A DNA stretch of 64,000 bases from Oceanisphaera sp. IT1-181 (GTDB lineage: Bacteria; Pseudomonadota; Gammaproteobacteria; Enterobacterales; Aeromonadaceae). Shown one piece after another: positions 35,010 through 44,513 of the stretch; position 1 is the stretch's first letter, and each line of letters begins with the position of its first letter. The notes below the pieces were generated by a model. The model was not told where the DNA came from. It made no database searches and saw only the letters and a list, made by a program, of their open reading frames with translations. The position numbers were made by a program, and so were the translations under genes. The DNA lies in assembly GCF_033807535.1 (NCBI RefSeq), contig NZ_CP136856.1:1855001-1919000 (forward strand), read 5' to 3'.

Positions 35010-36170
35010 TCACTCTGCAAGTTCGCAACAGTTACGCCCCTTATCTTTGGCAAGATATAAAGCAGTGTCTGCACGTCGAAGTAGACTTTCAAAACTTTCA
35101 TCTTGTTGATGCTCAGCCACACCCATACTGACAGTAATTGCAAAAGACTGGTGGCTCTTGGTCGTTTCTATTAAGTCGGAGTCTATTTTAAACGCATTAC
35201 GCAATCGATTGGCGACCATTAATGCCGTATCGGATGACGTATTGGGTAATAACGCCACAAACTCCTCACCACCAAATCGACAAAAGACATCTTCTTCTCT
35301 TAGTATGTTCTGGGCTTCAGTCACGAATCGGCACAACACTTTATCGCCAAAATCATGGCCTAAATAGTCATTTACCTTTTTGAATTCATCGAGATCCATC
35401 ATCAACACGCTTATCGGTAATTTATGACGCCGAGAGTAAGCCATGGCCTTTTCATAAAGAAGACCACATGATCGCCGATTAAGCGCACCGGTTAAAGGGT
35501 CGTGATTCGCTTGGTTATCAAGATCAGCTTGCAGGCGCTCGGTGGTCATCAATACCATGCCCAGCGTGATGGCAATCATTGAACACAATAACCACAGCAG
35601 CATAAAAGCGGCGACGCCATTGGGATTCAATAAGTCGACAATTTCTGGACTTTCACGAGCAATAAGGGCGCGTATCAAAAAAACCGCGCCATTAATGGCA
35701 TAAATATATCCGGTGGCACGCACCGCAGGGGTGTTTTGTGTCGGAGAAAACAGTAAATCACGAGCAATCAGTAACGATAACACCGCCACCAGCACCGCAT
35801 TACTAACGGCTTTTGTGGCCACTGAATACTGAGTTTGTGCGATTAGGATCAACACCAAACCAACAGCCGCCATACCGAGCAAAACCAAAAATCTTAACGG
35901 AGGCTTGCCCATAAAACGGCGAAAGCCATCCCAGCTCAAAATCAGACCAATAACGGCAAATAATTGTGCGGATGATAACAATGGCAGCCACTGAAGCTTG
36001 CCATAAGCAAAGATCATAACAAAGGTAATCACAGCGCTAACACCCGCCAAAAACCAGCGACTTAGCCCAGGTATCGCCAGATGCATGCGCCAAAGCAATA
36101 GTCTGGCGCCAGCGCAAAAGGCGGTTGCCAATGCAACGGCAACTAATAAGGTGTGAATATCCAACAGCAT
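35010..36170 (-). CDS. Diguanylate cyclase with N-terminal membrane domain
   Basis: About 386 residues. Six or seven membrane helices (residues 1-200) precede a GGDEF domain with the active motif GGEEF (FCRFGGEEFVALLP) and the substrate residues in DLDEFKKVNDYLGHDFGD. It should make cyclic di-GMP from two GTP. An RxxD inhibitory site is not seen five residues before GGEEF. Start is uncertain: the frame is open to 36260, and 36170 is chosen because the MLLDIHTL opening followed at once by a helix is common for such proteins. No good ribosome binding site is visible for any choice. Confidence 0.85.
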   Translation of the reverse strand: MLLDIHTLLVAVALATAFCAGARLLLWRMHLAIPGLSRWFLAGVSAVITFVMIFAYGKLQWLPLLSSAQLFAVIGLILSWDGFRRFMGKPPLRFLVLLGMAAVGLVLILIAQTQYSVATKAVSNAVLVAVLSLLIARDLLFSPTQNTPAVRATGYIYAINGAVFLIRALIARESPEIVDLLNPNGVAAFMLLWLLCSMIAITLGMVLMTTERLQADLDNQANHDPLTGALNRRSCGLLYEKAMAYSRRHKLPISVLMMDLDEFKKVNDYLGHDFGDKVLCRFVTEAQNILREEDVFCRFGGEEFVALLPNTSSDTALMVANRLRNAFKIDSDLIETTKSHQSFAITVSMGVAEHQQDESFESLLRRADTALYLAKDKGRNCCELAE

Positions 36171-36390
36171 GATTAAATGATTACTCGATAAACGTAAAAA
36201 GTCGCGTCGGTGCTTAATCATGCACGCTGACTCGGTCAGTCGTAAAATAACGCCGCGCACAGCCGCACTTGTTTGTTAGAGAGAAGCGACAAGACCCCCA
36301 TTTTAGACAAATCGCTTCAAACTGCTACTGGGTATTGCTAACAATTTTTGCGTAAAAATGGCATAGGTAACCGAGGCTTGCACATTAAAG

Positions 36391-37044
36391 GTGTCATATA
36401 TGGAGTGGTTCGCCAGCGACTGGATGCAGGCTACCGGCGAATCTTTGGATCAGTTTAAATTGATAGCGGAACTAGAAGTCGAGCCCATTACAGGGGGATT
36501 CCCCGCGCAGGTGATGGGCGTAGGCCCTACTGAGCGGCGTGGGGCAACACCCCAGCTATTCGCCAACCTGATTGCCAGCGCACAAAGCGAGCTGATCATC
36601 TCTACGCCTTATTTTGTGCCCGATGCCACGCTACTCGAGTCGCTGCGCGCGGTGGCCCATCGCGGGGTGTCCGTGACGCTGATTTACCCTAAGGTGAATG
36701 ACAGCTGGATTGTGTCTGCGGCCAGCCGGAGTTACTACCATCAGCTGCTTGATGCGGGTTGTGTTATCCATGAGTTTAAGGGCGGCCTGCTGCATGCAAA
36801 AACCCTAACTATAGATGGCTGCGTGAGCCTGATCGGTTCTTCAAATCTGGATTTGCGCAGCTTTGATCTCAATTATGAAAACAACATTCTGCTGCAAGAC
36901 CCAGCCATTACCTTAGAAATTTTCGAACGTCAGCAAAGCTACATTGCCAGCTCTGACAGGGTGGAACTGAGCACTGTGCTTACGTGGCCCTACCACAGAA
37001 GGATCTGGAACAACGTTATCGCCACCATTGGCCCCGTGCTATAA
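36391..37044 (+). pseudogene. Cardiolipin synthase remnant (C-terminal half only)
   Basis: 217 codons matching only the second half of a phospholipase D-type cardiolipin synthase. It enters at YMEWFASDW, the segment just after the first HKD domain of Cls, and keeps the second HKD motif (LLHAKTLTIDG...GSSNLDLRSFDLN) and a normal C-terminus. The N-terminal membrane helices and first HKD motif are missing. In the same frame a TAG at 36364 precedes it, and nothing upstream resembles the lost part. Full enzymes need both motifs, so this is most likely a decayed gene. A half-size PLD protein that dimerises is the alternative. Confidence 0.75.
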
Positions 37045-37259
37045 GTAGTGCTGAGCGGGGTTGTACCTAGTCGGCATTATGAACCTGCTGCCACTGGGTT
37101 CTCTCTAGTGATTTCTGTTGATTACTACTCAATTAATGTCGTTATTTAGAGAAGTGTAAGGTTTTTTCTTGTATCTTCCACTGCTAATCCAACCCAGTGC
37201 AGATTTATTGCTGAGCTGTTATTGCGCTGTTAACAAGGTGTTATTAAGGACCCTCATCT

Positions 37260-38618
37260 ATGATCACAGTACTACTCCTGATTGCCATTATCGCTTTTAT
37301 CGTGGTGGCAACGGCTAAATTCAAACTACACCCTTTTCTTACGCTGCTATTGGCCGCTTTTTTACTGGCATTTTTTAGTGGCCTACCCATTGCTAATACC
37401 GCGAAAACCATCAGTGATGGCTTTGGTGGCATATTAGGCTATATCGGTCTGGTTATTGTACTGGGCACCATTATCGGCGTAATGCTAGAAAAAAGTGGTG
37501 CCGCCATCACCATGGCCGAAGCCGTGATCCGCGTGTTAGGACCAAGATTTCCTACCTTAACCGTATCGATTATCGGCTATTTAGTGTCTATTCCCGTTTT
37601 TTGTGACTCAGGTTACGTGATTTTAAACTCACTTAAGCAGTCTTTAGCCAATCGCATGCGGGTGTCCAGTGTTGCTATGAGTGTGGCCTTGGCCACCGGT
37701 TTATATGCAACCCATACTTTTGTGCCGCCAACCCCAGGCCCCATTGCGGCCGCAGGTAATTTAGGTCTTGAGTCAAGCTTAGGGTTGGTGATTGGTGTCG
37801 GTTTATTAGTGTCTGCGTGTGCCGCTTTGGCGGGCTTGTTGTGGGCAAACCGCTTTAAGAATGAGCAGCCGGATGGTGAAGGTGCAGAAGAACTGGTAGA
37901 AAAAGCCGAAGAGTTCGAAGCAATGAAGCAGCGCTATGGCGTATTGCCTAATACCTTTAATTCCTTTGCGCCTATTTTTGTGCCAATTTTGCTAATTTGC
38001 TTAGGCTCTGTGGCTAACTTCCCATCAGAGCCTTTGGGTAAAGAAGGTATTTATCAGCTGCTTAACTTTTTGGGTCAGCCGCTGAACGCCTTGCTAATTG
38101 GTTTATTTTTATCGTTTGGCCTGCTCAAAGGCGCCAATAAGTTGGAACAGTTTAGCGAGCATATTGCCAGTGGTTTAGTGTCGGCCGCGCCCATCTTGCT
38201 GATTACCGGTGCCGGTGGTGCTTTTGGCGCTGTGATTAAAGCCACGGATGTGGGCAGCTATTTAGGCATGACCTTGTCTGGCTTAGGGGTAGGTATATTT
38301 ATGCCCTTTATTGTGTCGGCGGCACTTAAGTCGGCTCAGGGTTCTTCTACGGTTGCACTGGTGACTACCTCTGCGTTAGTCGCGCCTATGCTGGGTGACA
38401 TTGGTTTGGGTAGTGAGATGGGCCGAGTGTTAACCGTAATGGCCATCGGTGCAGGTGCCATGACGGTATCTCATGCTAACGACAGCTTCTTTTGGGTGGT
38501 GACTCAGTTTAGTAAAATGAGTGTGCCCCAAGCTTATCGTGCGCAAACCATGGCGACCTTAGTACAAGGGGTCACCGGCATGACAGTGGTGTACATACTC
38601 TCGTTGATCTTGCTGTGA
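37260..38618 (+). CDS. GntP-family permease (gluconate or related acid)
   Basis: 452 residues with about 12-14 membrane helices, typical of the GntP/Gnt-II proton symporters (E. coli GntP 447). Hallmarks are GFGGILGYIGLVIVLGTIIG, the CDSGYVIL segment, HTFVPPTPGPIAAAG, and SHANDSFFWVV. Substrates in the family include gluconate, fructuronate, D-serine and glycerate; no kinase or dehydrogenase gene is adjacent, so the substrate is open. Monocistronic, with its own terminator at 38707. Confidence 0.93.
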   Translation: MITVLLLIAIIAFIVVATAKFKLHPFLTLLLAAFLLAFFSGLPIANTAKTISDGFGGILGYIGLVIVLGTIIGVMLEKSGAAITMAEAVIRVLGPRFPTLTVSIIGYLVSIPVFCDSGYVILNSLKQSLANRMRVSSVAMSVALATGLYATHTFVPPTPGPIAAAGNLGLESSLGLVIGVGLLVSACAALAGLLWANRFKNEQPDGEGAEELVEKAEEFEAMKQRYGVLPNTFNSFAPIFVPILLICLGSVANFPSEPLGKEGIYQLLNFLGQPLNALLIGLFLSFGLLKGANKLEQFSEHIASGLVSAAPILLITGAGGAFGAVIKATDVGSYLGMTLSGLGVGIFMPFIVSAALKSAQGSSTVALVTTSALVAPMLGDIGLGSEMGRVLTVMAIGAGAMTVSHANDSFFWVVTQFSKMSVPQAYRAQTMATLVQGVTGMTVVYILSLILL

Positions 38619-38706
38619 CATGTAAACCTAAGCTTGGTTAGCCCTTACTTTTAGTTAGCCCTGACATAGATTAATCGTAAGCTACTTATGCTGTATTAGA
38701 ATAAAG

Positions 38707-38736
38707 ATAAGGCCAGCGCTATGCTGGCCTTATTTA
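38707..38736 (+). terminator. Terminator of the gntP-like gene
   Basis: ATAAGGCCAGC (38707-38717) pairs perfectly with GCTGGCCTTAT (38723-38733), followed by TTATTGG. The symmetric A/T flanks let it work both ways. Confidence 0.85.
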
Positions 38737-38840
38737 TTGGTGCACGGCTGTGGTGCGGCTTTCGAGAGTCATACAAATCTAAGTAAAAAATATGACCTAT
38801 CTCTTAATTTCGGTGAAGAGGAGCTCAGCACGGTTTGTTT

Positions 38841-38915
38841 ACCTTGTAGCCGTCAACTTGTTCGACGGGCCAGCTTCGCTGGCTGTTTTAAAACATAAAA
38901 CCGTGGCGAAGCAGG
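38841..38915. repeat. Partial copy of the dispersed repeat
   Basis: Contains TTGTAGCCGTC, the small palindrome GGCCAGCTTCGCTGGC and AACATAAAACCGTGGCGAAG. The same modules occur near 63515 and 63756-63876, and partly at 15240-15358. The rest of the gap up to 39066 shows no gene. Confidence 0.6.
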
Positions 38916-39066
38916 ATGATATGATCTGTTAGATTTCCAGATGGTATCAATTACACGTTCACGATTACCAATTCTGTGCGCTAAAACTACAGTACATAGC
39001 TTGTGGGTTGAACGGGTGTTGATAAGCGTTGCCGCTGCATAGCCCATACAATGAGGAGGAATGAAG

Positions 39067-39348
39067 ATGCCAAATAGCGAACTTCCAGATAAACCTACCA
39101 CTCACGACATGGCCGATACACGCACTGCGTGGGCGGAAGACCGCACCCTACTGGCGAACGAGCGAACCTTTGCCGGATGGATGAGAACGGGTATGGCCGC
39201 CATCGCACTGGCGCTGGGGTTGAAAGCCGTATTCAAAGACACCAGCTACACGCTTATTGCCAAAGGAGCCGCTGAAATTTTCATTCTTGTGGCTATTCTC
39301 ATCTTTTGGGCCGCAGCGTCGCAATCCCGTAAAACTCAAAGCGCATGA
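39067..39348 (+). CDS. YidH-like membrane protein (DUF202)
   Basis: 93 residues. The DUF202 signature WAEDRTLLANERTFAGWMRTGMAAIALALG is followed by a second helix (about residues 62-82). Two membrane helices, function unknown; in E. coli two such genes, yidH and yidG, are adjacent. The start at 39067 is chosen because GGAGGA lies 6-8 bases upstream; an ATG six bases earlier sits too close to it. Its stop overlaps the start of a 35-residue membrane protein gene (ATGA). Confidence 0.85.
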   Translation: MPNSELPDKPTTHDMADTRTAWAEDRTLLANERTFAGWMRTGMAAIALALGLKAVFKDTSYTLIAKGAAEIFILVAILIFWAAASQSRKTQSA

Positions 39349-39452
39349 ACACCCATGATATAGAAGCACAATCACATAAACGGATGATGATACTCGCCAG
39401 TTTACTGACTTTCTCAGCCCTAGTGACAGGCGTGATCCTCTGGCTGTTGTGA
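39345..39452 (+). CDS. 35-residue membrane protein coupled to the DUF202 gene
   Basis: Starts within the stop codon of the DUF202 gene (ATGA overlap), so translation is likely coupled. MNTHDIEAQSHKR forms a polar head, and residues 14-35 are one membrane helix ending VILWLL. Its place is that of the second DUF202 gene (yidG) in E. coli, so it may be a small partner subunit or the remains of such a gene. No family is recognised. Confidence 0.55.
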   Translation: MNTHDIEAQSHKRMMILASLLTFSALVTGVILWLL

Positions 39453-39493
39453 TAGATTCTGCTGCTACAAATCGGTGCTCAATGTTTGGATAA

Positions 39494-40573
39494 TCAAGGT
39501 TTGGGTAATACAGGCGCGGGTTTTAGAAACGAGGCGGGATCAATAGGCCCGCTTAAGTAAATCCCAAAGTGAAGATGCGGAGGCGTGGTGCGGGCGTTAC
39601 CGGTATTACCCACGTATCCGAGGATGTCGCCTTTGTTAACTTTGTTGCCGGACTCAATCGCAAATGAATCCAAGTGCGCATAGTAATAACGGGCACCACT
39701 AAATCCCAGCATGGTGCCCGATAGCCACACATGATTGCCACCAATACCACCCGTGCCCGTACGAACACGGCCGTCAGTCACGGCTATAACAGCTGTGCCC
39801 CTCTTCGCAAAAATATCCACGCCGTGATGCGCTCGGGCACCGCCATCGCGCGGGGCGCCAAAGCGGCTACCAATATCGCGCTGCGAAGCATTAGCTACCG
39901 GAAATGGCAAAGAGCCGCCCTGAGCGATGGCCAGTATATACTCCACTTGGCCGAATAACTCCGGTTGCAGCACAATGCGATACTCGCCCGTTTGCGAGAC
40001 CACTCGGCTCCCCATTACGCCATCGGCGCTCAACCCCGCTAAGGTTGACCAACCTTGGTCATCACTGTGACGTTGCTCCAGGCTGGCGTACAACCTGCTA
40101 CCCGCAGTGTCTGCACGAGAGAGTTGCCAAACCAGTTTGGTTCCCTGCTCAAGCGCCATCTGATACACATGCGCGTTAACCTGATCCGCATTGAAGACAT
40201 TAGCGGTGCGATAGCGACTGCCTACCCGCACCGGCTGCTTACTCGCCCGCTCCACAGCACCTGTCCATTGCTGACCCAGAGGGCTGTTTAATAGCCCAGC
40301 CATGCGCAAACGCCACACAAAAATATCTCTCGGTGACCAGCCCAACAGCTCGAAGGCAAGGTAGCGAGCACCACGTTCGCTACTGTTAAACGCGGTCTGT
40401 CGCCAATCATCACGCACCACCAACACCCCTATTAGCAGTACTAACAGGCCCAAGAGTAGCCAAGGGCGCAACCTACGCTTTCTGGGTGTTATTGGCTGTT
40501 CTGATTTAATAGGGTTAACACTCGCAGAGTCTGCAGCGTGTGGATTATCGGGTACTTGGTATGGGTCATTCAT
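39494..40573 (-). CDS. M23 family metallopeptidase, membrane-anchored
   Basis: 359 residues. A cytoplasmic head of about 35 residues leads to one membrane helix (LLLGLLVLLIGVLVV). A middle region of about 170 residues without known motifs follows, then a C-terminal LytM/M23 domain. Zinc ligands are visible in HHGVDIF (His, Asp) and PPHLHFG (HxH), so it should be an active murein endopeptidase in the periplasm. The ATG at 40573 has GAGGGTG 9 bases upstream; a GTG at 40585 overlaps that site and is less likely. It is convergent with the small membrane gene. Confidence 0.88.
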   Translation of the reverse strand: MNDPYQVPDNPHAADSASVNPIKSEQPITPRKRRLRPWLLLGLLVLLIGVLVVRDDWRQTAFNSSERGARYLAFELLGWSPRDIFVWRLRMAGLLNSPLGQQWTGAVERASKQPVRVGSRYRTANVFNADQVNAHVYQMALEQGTKLVWQLSRADTAGSRLYASLEQRHSDDQGWSTLAGLSADGVMGSRVVSQTGEYRIVLQPELFGQVEYILAIAQGGSLPFPVANASQRDIGSRFGAPRDGGARAHHGVDIFAKRGTAVIAVTDGRVRTGTGGIGGNHVWLSGTMLGFSGARYYYAHLDSFAIESGNKVNKGDILGYVGNTGNARTTPPHLHFGIYLSGPIDPASFLKPAPVLPKP

Positions 40574-40837
40574 ATCAATATTCACCCTCTAGTCATGGTG
40601 GCCAGTGCGTCACCCTAACGTCATAAAACCCATAGCCTGGGTTGATGGCCATTATCAGAAAGCAGATTGAACTGCATAGCCAAATAGGATGCAAATTCAG
40701 GATTTAAACTATGATAACCATTAACAGTAAACATGTTTTCAAAAGCTAACTTGCGATTAAATACCTGTAAAAATATCTTACACACTGCTGAAAAATCATC
40801 GCGCAATACTAGCCGCCTCGAACCTAAGGATAGTTAA

Positions 40838-41770
40838 ATGAGTGATCTGGAAGCTAATCAAAATAAGGCCGCCGAAAAGCAAGCTCAGGAAGCCGCAGAT
40901 GAACAAGAAGCGCGCGCCAGAACTCAAGAACGCGAGTCCCGTGAACGCACACCTACCTCAAGCGAAAAGTCATTAACGCGCAAAGAGCGGGCTGCGGTGG
41001 CTGAACATGGCCATTTATCGGCGTTGACGGTTTACTCCATCATACTGCGCGAGGGCGAGGAGGAACTGCAACGGCCAAAAGCATCACTGTGGTGGTCCGG
41101 CGTGGCCGCGGGAATTGGGATATCCACCTCGGTTATTGCTGAGGGCGTGATCCGCTCCAATCTAGGCTCTGACCACCCCTACCTGACCTTGATTGAAAGT
41201 CTGGGCTACACATTCGGGTTTGTGCTGGTAATACTCTGCCGGCTGCAACTGTTCACCGAGAACACCATCACTGTCATATTACCGGTGCTGGCTGACCCTA
41301 CGCGCAACCGCTTCTATTGCGTGGCGCGCCTGTGGGGGATTGTATTGTTAGCTAATTTTATTGGCACCTTTTTAACCGCCGCCATTGGCGTACACGGGGG
41401 TATTTTCCCGGCCGACATTCTGGCGGCGATCCTAGAGATTTCTCATCACGTGGCAAGCCTGACCCCCACCGAGGCTTTTTTACGGGCCATTCCCTCGGGC
41501 TTTTTTATTGCAGCTTTAGTGTGGATGCTGCCTTCAGCGAAGGAATCAGTGGTGTTAGTCATAATCATGTTTACTTGGCTGATCGCAGCCGGGGGTTTTA
41601 CTCACGTGATTGCCGGTTCCAATGAAATTTTCACGCTGGTACTTAACGGCGATATGACTATCTTTACCGCCTTTATCTACCATATTTTGCCAGTGCTGAT
41701 CGGCAATATTCTCGGCGGTACCGGTTTGTTCGCGATGCTGGCTTACGGTCAGGTTCATGAAGAAATGTAA
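40838..41770 (+). CDS. Formate/nitrite transporter family protein (YfdC-like)
   Basis: 310 residues, the same as E. coli YfdC. A long charged N-terminal region (residues 1-60, rich in Glu, Lys and Arg) precedes six membrane helices of the FNT pentamer channel fold. Typical are WWSGVAAGIGISTSVIAEG, LGYTFGFVLVILCRLQLFTENT, and HVIAGSNEIF. Other FNT proteins carry formate, nitrite or hydrosulfide; YfdC-type substrates are not known. Monocistronic. Confidence 0.9.
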   Translation: MSDLEANQNKAAEKQAQEAADEQEARARTQERESRERTPTSSEKSLTRKERAAVAEHGHLSALTVYSIILREGEEELQRPKASLWWSGVAAGIGISTSVIAEGVIRSNLGSDHPYLTLIESLGYTFGFVLVILCRLQLFTENTITVILPVLADPTRNRFYCVARLWGIVLLANFIGTFLTAAIGVHGGIFPADILAAILEISHHVASLTPTEAFLRAIPSGFFIAALVWMLPSAKESVVLVIIMFTWLIAAGGFTHVIAGSNEIFTLVLNGDMTIFTAFIYHILPVLIGNILGGTGLFAMLAYGQVHEEM

Positions 41771-41836
41771 GGAGGCAAACTCGTAGCATTAGTAGCAAGC
41801 GTTTTTGGGCAGGATAACTGCCCTATACGTTTAAGG

Positions 41837-42877
41837 TTAACCCTGCGGGTTGCAGGCTTTCTTGCCAAGCTCAGCACTGTGGTTTGCAACCGCGCCCTGC
41901 CCTTTGTTTTTTGCACTTGCTTCCACCTGCGCCAAAAATTCCCCTATATGCACAAATGCCGCTTCTGCCTCCGGTAGCAGTGGCGTAAATAAGTGCCACA
42001 CATGCACCATATCCGGCCAGCTTTGCACGGTCACCGATGAGCCCGCCGCCTGCGCCTTTGCTGCATACTGTTGGGCATTTTCCAGTAGTAACTCAGATTC
42101 ACTGACCTGTATCAGGGTTGGCGGCAGCTGGTGTAGGCTCCCTCGCAGCGGAGACACCTGCGGGCTGCTGGGCAATGTTCGCATACTCAACACCGCGACC
42201 AACCATCGCAGCGGTAAGGGTATGCGCATCAGTTTCTCAAGGCTGGGGCCCAACATGACATCGGCTTTTAGCTTGGCTCGTGTGCTCTGCAAGGTGAGCA
42301 TAAGATCCGTGGAGGGCGACAGAGCAAGCGCCGCATTGGGGGCGCGCAGCCCCTGATCTCGTATCCAGGCTATCAGCACCAAGGCGTGACTGCCGCCGGC
42401 AGAGTCTCCAGCCACGACTACAAAATCGGCCGGCGCCTTTGCGTTTGGGCCGTTATCGAGCAGCCAACGATAAGTCTGCTGACAATCGCTAATGCCGTCC
42501 AGATAACGATTTTCCGGCATCAGTCGGTAATCAATGGCGAACACACAAGCGTTGGCCAATCTCGACAACCGATCAGTAATGGCGCGATGACTTTTCGGAC
42601 TACCAGCAATCCAAGAGCCGCCATGAATATAAAGAATTCGGCGGTTAGGGGCGGCTCCGGGTGCCATCACCCATTCCCCCTTGGGCGCGCCGTTTACAGA
42701 AGGCCGGATGCTTGAGATAACGTCCAAACCATCATTCATGCTATCCATGCAGCGGCGCAGCACTTTTATCCGAGCTCGACCACGTAAGCCCTCCGTCGCG
42801 GCGTGCATAGCATTAATTTTTTCAAGCACTTTGCGGTGGCTTTCGTTTAGTGGCGGAGGGGGAGAATGCTGGCTCAT
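41837..42877 (-). CDS. Alpha/beta hydrolase, HSL-type esterase
   Basis: 346 residues, hormone-sensitive-lipase branch. Oxyanion motif IHGGSWIAGSP, nucleophile elbow GDSAGGSHA, and the C-terminal catalytic His in PDMVHVWHLF. It probably hydrolyses small acyl esters in the cytoplasm. The start at 42877 lies 10 bases after the DsbA-like stop, so the two are likely cotranscribed; no clear ribosome binding site is seen. A longer frame into the upstream gene is open but would be unlike the family. Confidence 0.87.
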   Translation of the reverse strand: MSQHSPPPPLNESHRKVLEKINAMHAATEGLRGRARIKVLRRCMDSMNDGLDVISSIRPSVNGAPKGEWVMAPGAAPNRRILYIHGGSWIAGSPKSHRAITDRLSRLANACVFAIDYRLMPENRYLDGISDCQQTYRWLLDNGPNAKAPADFVVVAGDSAGGSHALVLIAWIRDQGLRAPNAALALSPSTDLMLTLQSTRAKLKADVMLGPSLEKLMRIPLPLRWLVAVLSMRTLPSSPQVSPLRGSLHQLPPTLIQVSESELLLENAQQYAAKAQAAGSSVTVQSWPDMVHVWHLFTPLLPEAEAAFVHIGEFLAQVEASAKNKGQGAVANHSAELGKKACNPQG

Positions 42878-42887
42878 AGTCAGTAAC

Positions 42888-43535
42888 TTAAACAGGCTCA
42901 GCGCTAACCTGTTGCAAGGTCTGTAGCCAAGCATTGGGCTCTTGAGCGCCAGAGATCAGGTATTTACCGTTGATAATGAACGCCGGCACAGAAGTCACCC
43001 CCGCCTGCTGGTATCTGGCTTCATCTGCTCGTACCTTTGCTGCATATTGATCAGACTCCAATACCTGCTTGGCGGCTACTGAGTCCAGCCCCAGCGCGGT
43101 AACGCAGTCTAAGAGCACTTGATGATCCGAGACGTCTAGCGCTTTGCCAAAATACACATCAAACAGCGCTTGCTTCATGGCGGTTTGCTGACCTTGCTCA
43201 CCGGCCCATTTAACCAAACGGTGTGCATCAAAGGTATTGCAGGTACGTCGCAGCTGGATGTTATCGAAGTTAATGCCAAGATCCTTGGCAATCGTCATCA
43301 TATGACTCTGATTGTCACGCATCTCCGCCTCGCTCCGCCCGTACTTTTTCGCCAATGCCGGCAAGATAGGCTCACCCTGACCGCTATGGTCGGGGTTGAG
43401 TTCAAAGGCATGCCACTGCACCGTGAACGTATATTCGGATGCCAACTGTTGCATGGCCCGCTCCAGTCGGGCATAGCCGATAGCACACCAAGGGCAGGCG
43501 ATATCGGAAACAATATCTATCTGTATTTTGTTCAT
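42888..43535 (-). CDS. DsbA-family oxidoreductase, FrnE-like
   Basis: 215 residues, thioredoxin fold with the helical insertion of the FrnE subgroup. The redox motif is CPWC (DIACPWCAIG), and the cis-proline region is GVTSVPAFIINGKYLISGAQ. No signal peptide, so it works in the cytoplasm, unlike classical DsbA. The start at 43535 is the second of two adjacent ATGs and has AGGA 6 bases upstream. It heads the pair with the esterase. Confidence 0.92.
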   Translation of the reverse strand: MNKIQIDIVSDIACPWCAIGYARLERAMQQLASEYTFTVQWHAFELNPDHSGQGEPILPALAKKYGRSEAEMRDNQSHMMTIAKDLGINFDNIQLRRTCNTFDAHRLVKWAGEQGQQTAMKQALFDVYFGKALDVSDHQVLLDCVTALGLDSVAAKQVLESDQYAAKVRADEARYQQAGVTSVPAFIINGKYLISGAQEPNAWLQTLQQVSAEPV

Positions 43536-43562
43536 CATGAGTCCTATCAATATGTGCAGGTA

Positions 43563-43844
43563 TTATAAAAATTCGCGGCTGACGTTGACCACCCGCCCTC
43601 CTACGGTGCGCTGTATCTTGTCTTCAATCTGGCTGCACTGGGATTCGACCTCGCGCTTCGAATTCGCCACCACCACAAATGACCATTCGCTGGCATCGTG
43701 GCGATCGTGGTCGCCACTCTCACACACCGCCACTGTAGGGCTGCGGCCAAACCGTTCATGCATGCCGCCGATGCGCTGGCGCTTTTCTTTTAAAGAGCCA
43801 CATCCTGGCAGCGAAAATGTCATGATTAGAATACCGATATGCAT
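43563..43844 (-). CDS. DUF503 family protein (YlxP-like)
   Basis: 93 residues. It resembles DUF503: a hydrophobic first strand (MHIGILIMTFSLPGCGSLKEKRQRI), then VAVCESGDHDRHDASEWSFVVVAN and a C-terminal helix. YlxP-type proteins are linked to ribosome or translation genes in Gram-positives, but here it lies between msrA and a DsbA-like gene. The start at 43844 has GGAG upstream. Confidence 0.78.
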   Translation of the reverse strand: MHIGILIMTFSLPGCGSLKEKRQRIGGMHERFGRSPTVAVCESGDHDRHDASEWSFVVVANSKREVESQCSQIEDKIQRTVGGRVVNVSREFL

Positions 43845-43888
43845 GTCTGCTCCAGCTATTAGGGTAAACCACACTTAACGATGATTGA

Positions 43889-44482
43889 TCAATGGGTCGC
43901 TTTCTCTCCCCACACTTCTTTTAACCGTGCGTCACGCCCACAATTCCAGCGATAAACCTTATAGCGAAGGGGGCTTTTCTTATAGAAGTCTTGATGGTAA
44001 ATCTCATCGCCTTTAATGGGATAGAATATCGATGAAGCTAGAATTGGCGTCACAACTTTTTTATTGGGGAACTGCTTTTCCACTGCTCTTTTCGTCTGTT
44101 CTGCAATCTGCCTTTCTTCATCATTGGCCACAAAAATTGCACTTAAATAACTGGTACCTTTATCACAAAATTGCCCCTTATCATCAAAGGGATCAATGTT
44201 AACCCAGTAATAATCCAACAACGCTTTATAGCTTACTTTGTTAGGATCATAGGTTATTTCAACGGCTTCAAAATGGCCATCATGGTTACCGTTGTAAGTC
44301 GGATTCTTTAAGTCCCCACCGGTGAATCCTGAGATAACATCGGTGACACCTTCAAGCTGCTCAAAATCAGATTCCATACACCAGAAACATCCTCCAGCCA
44401 AGATGGCTTTATCTGCCACGGCATGAAAGGAAAGGGGCACTAAGCTGGCCGCTAAGGTCATCAATGCGAGGGTGTTTTTCAT
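43889..44482 (-). CDS. msrA: Peptide methionine sulfoxide reductase MsrA, exported
   Basis: 197 residues with a signal peptide (ends HAVA, about residue 23), so a periplasmic MsrA that reduces S-methionine sulfoxide in proteins. The catalytic motif GGCFWCMES and the HDGHFEAVEITYDP block are intact; the C-terminal DARLKEVWGE is usual. CAGGAG lies upstream of the ATG. Separated from yjgR by 31 bases, same direction. Confidence 0.94.
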   Translation of the reverse strand: MKNTLALMTLAASLVPLSFHAVADKAILAGGCFWCMESDFEQLEGVTDVISGFTGGDLKNPTYNGNHDGHFEAVEITYDPNKVSYKALLDYYWVNIDPFDDKGQFCDKGTSYLSAIFVANDEERQIAEQTKRAVEKQFPNKKVVTPILASSIFYPIKGDEIYHQDFYKKSPLRYKVYRWNCGRDARLKEVWGEKATH

Positions 44483-44513
44483 AACGTTCTCCTGTATTGG
44501 TGAGACTGTTAGA

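Noticed and set aside
40621..40806. 61-codon leftward frame upstream of the FNT gene
   Set aside because: It occupies the likely promoter region of the FNT gene and has no start signal or homology.
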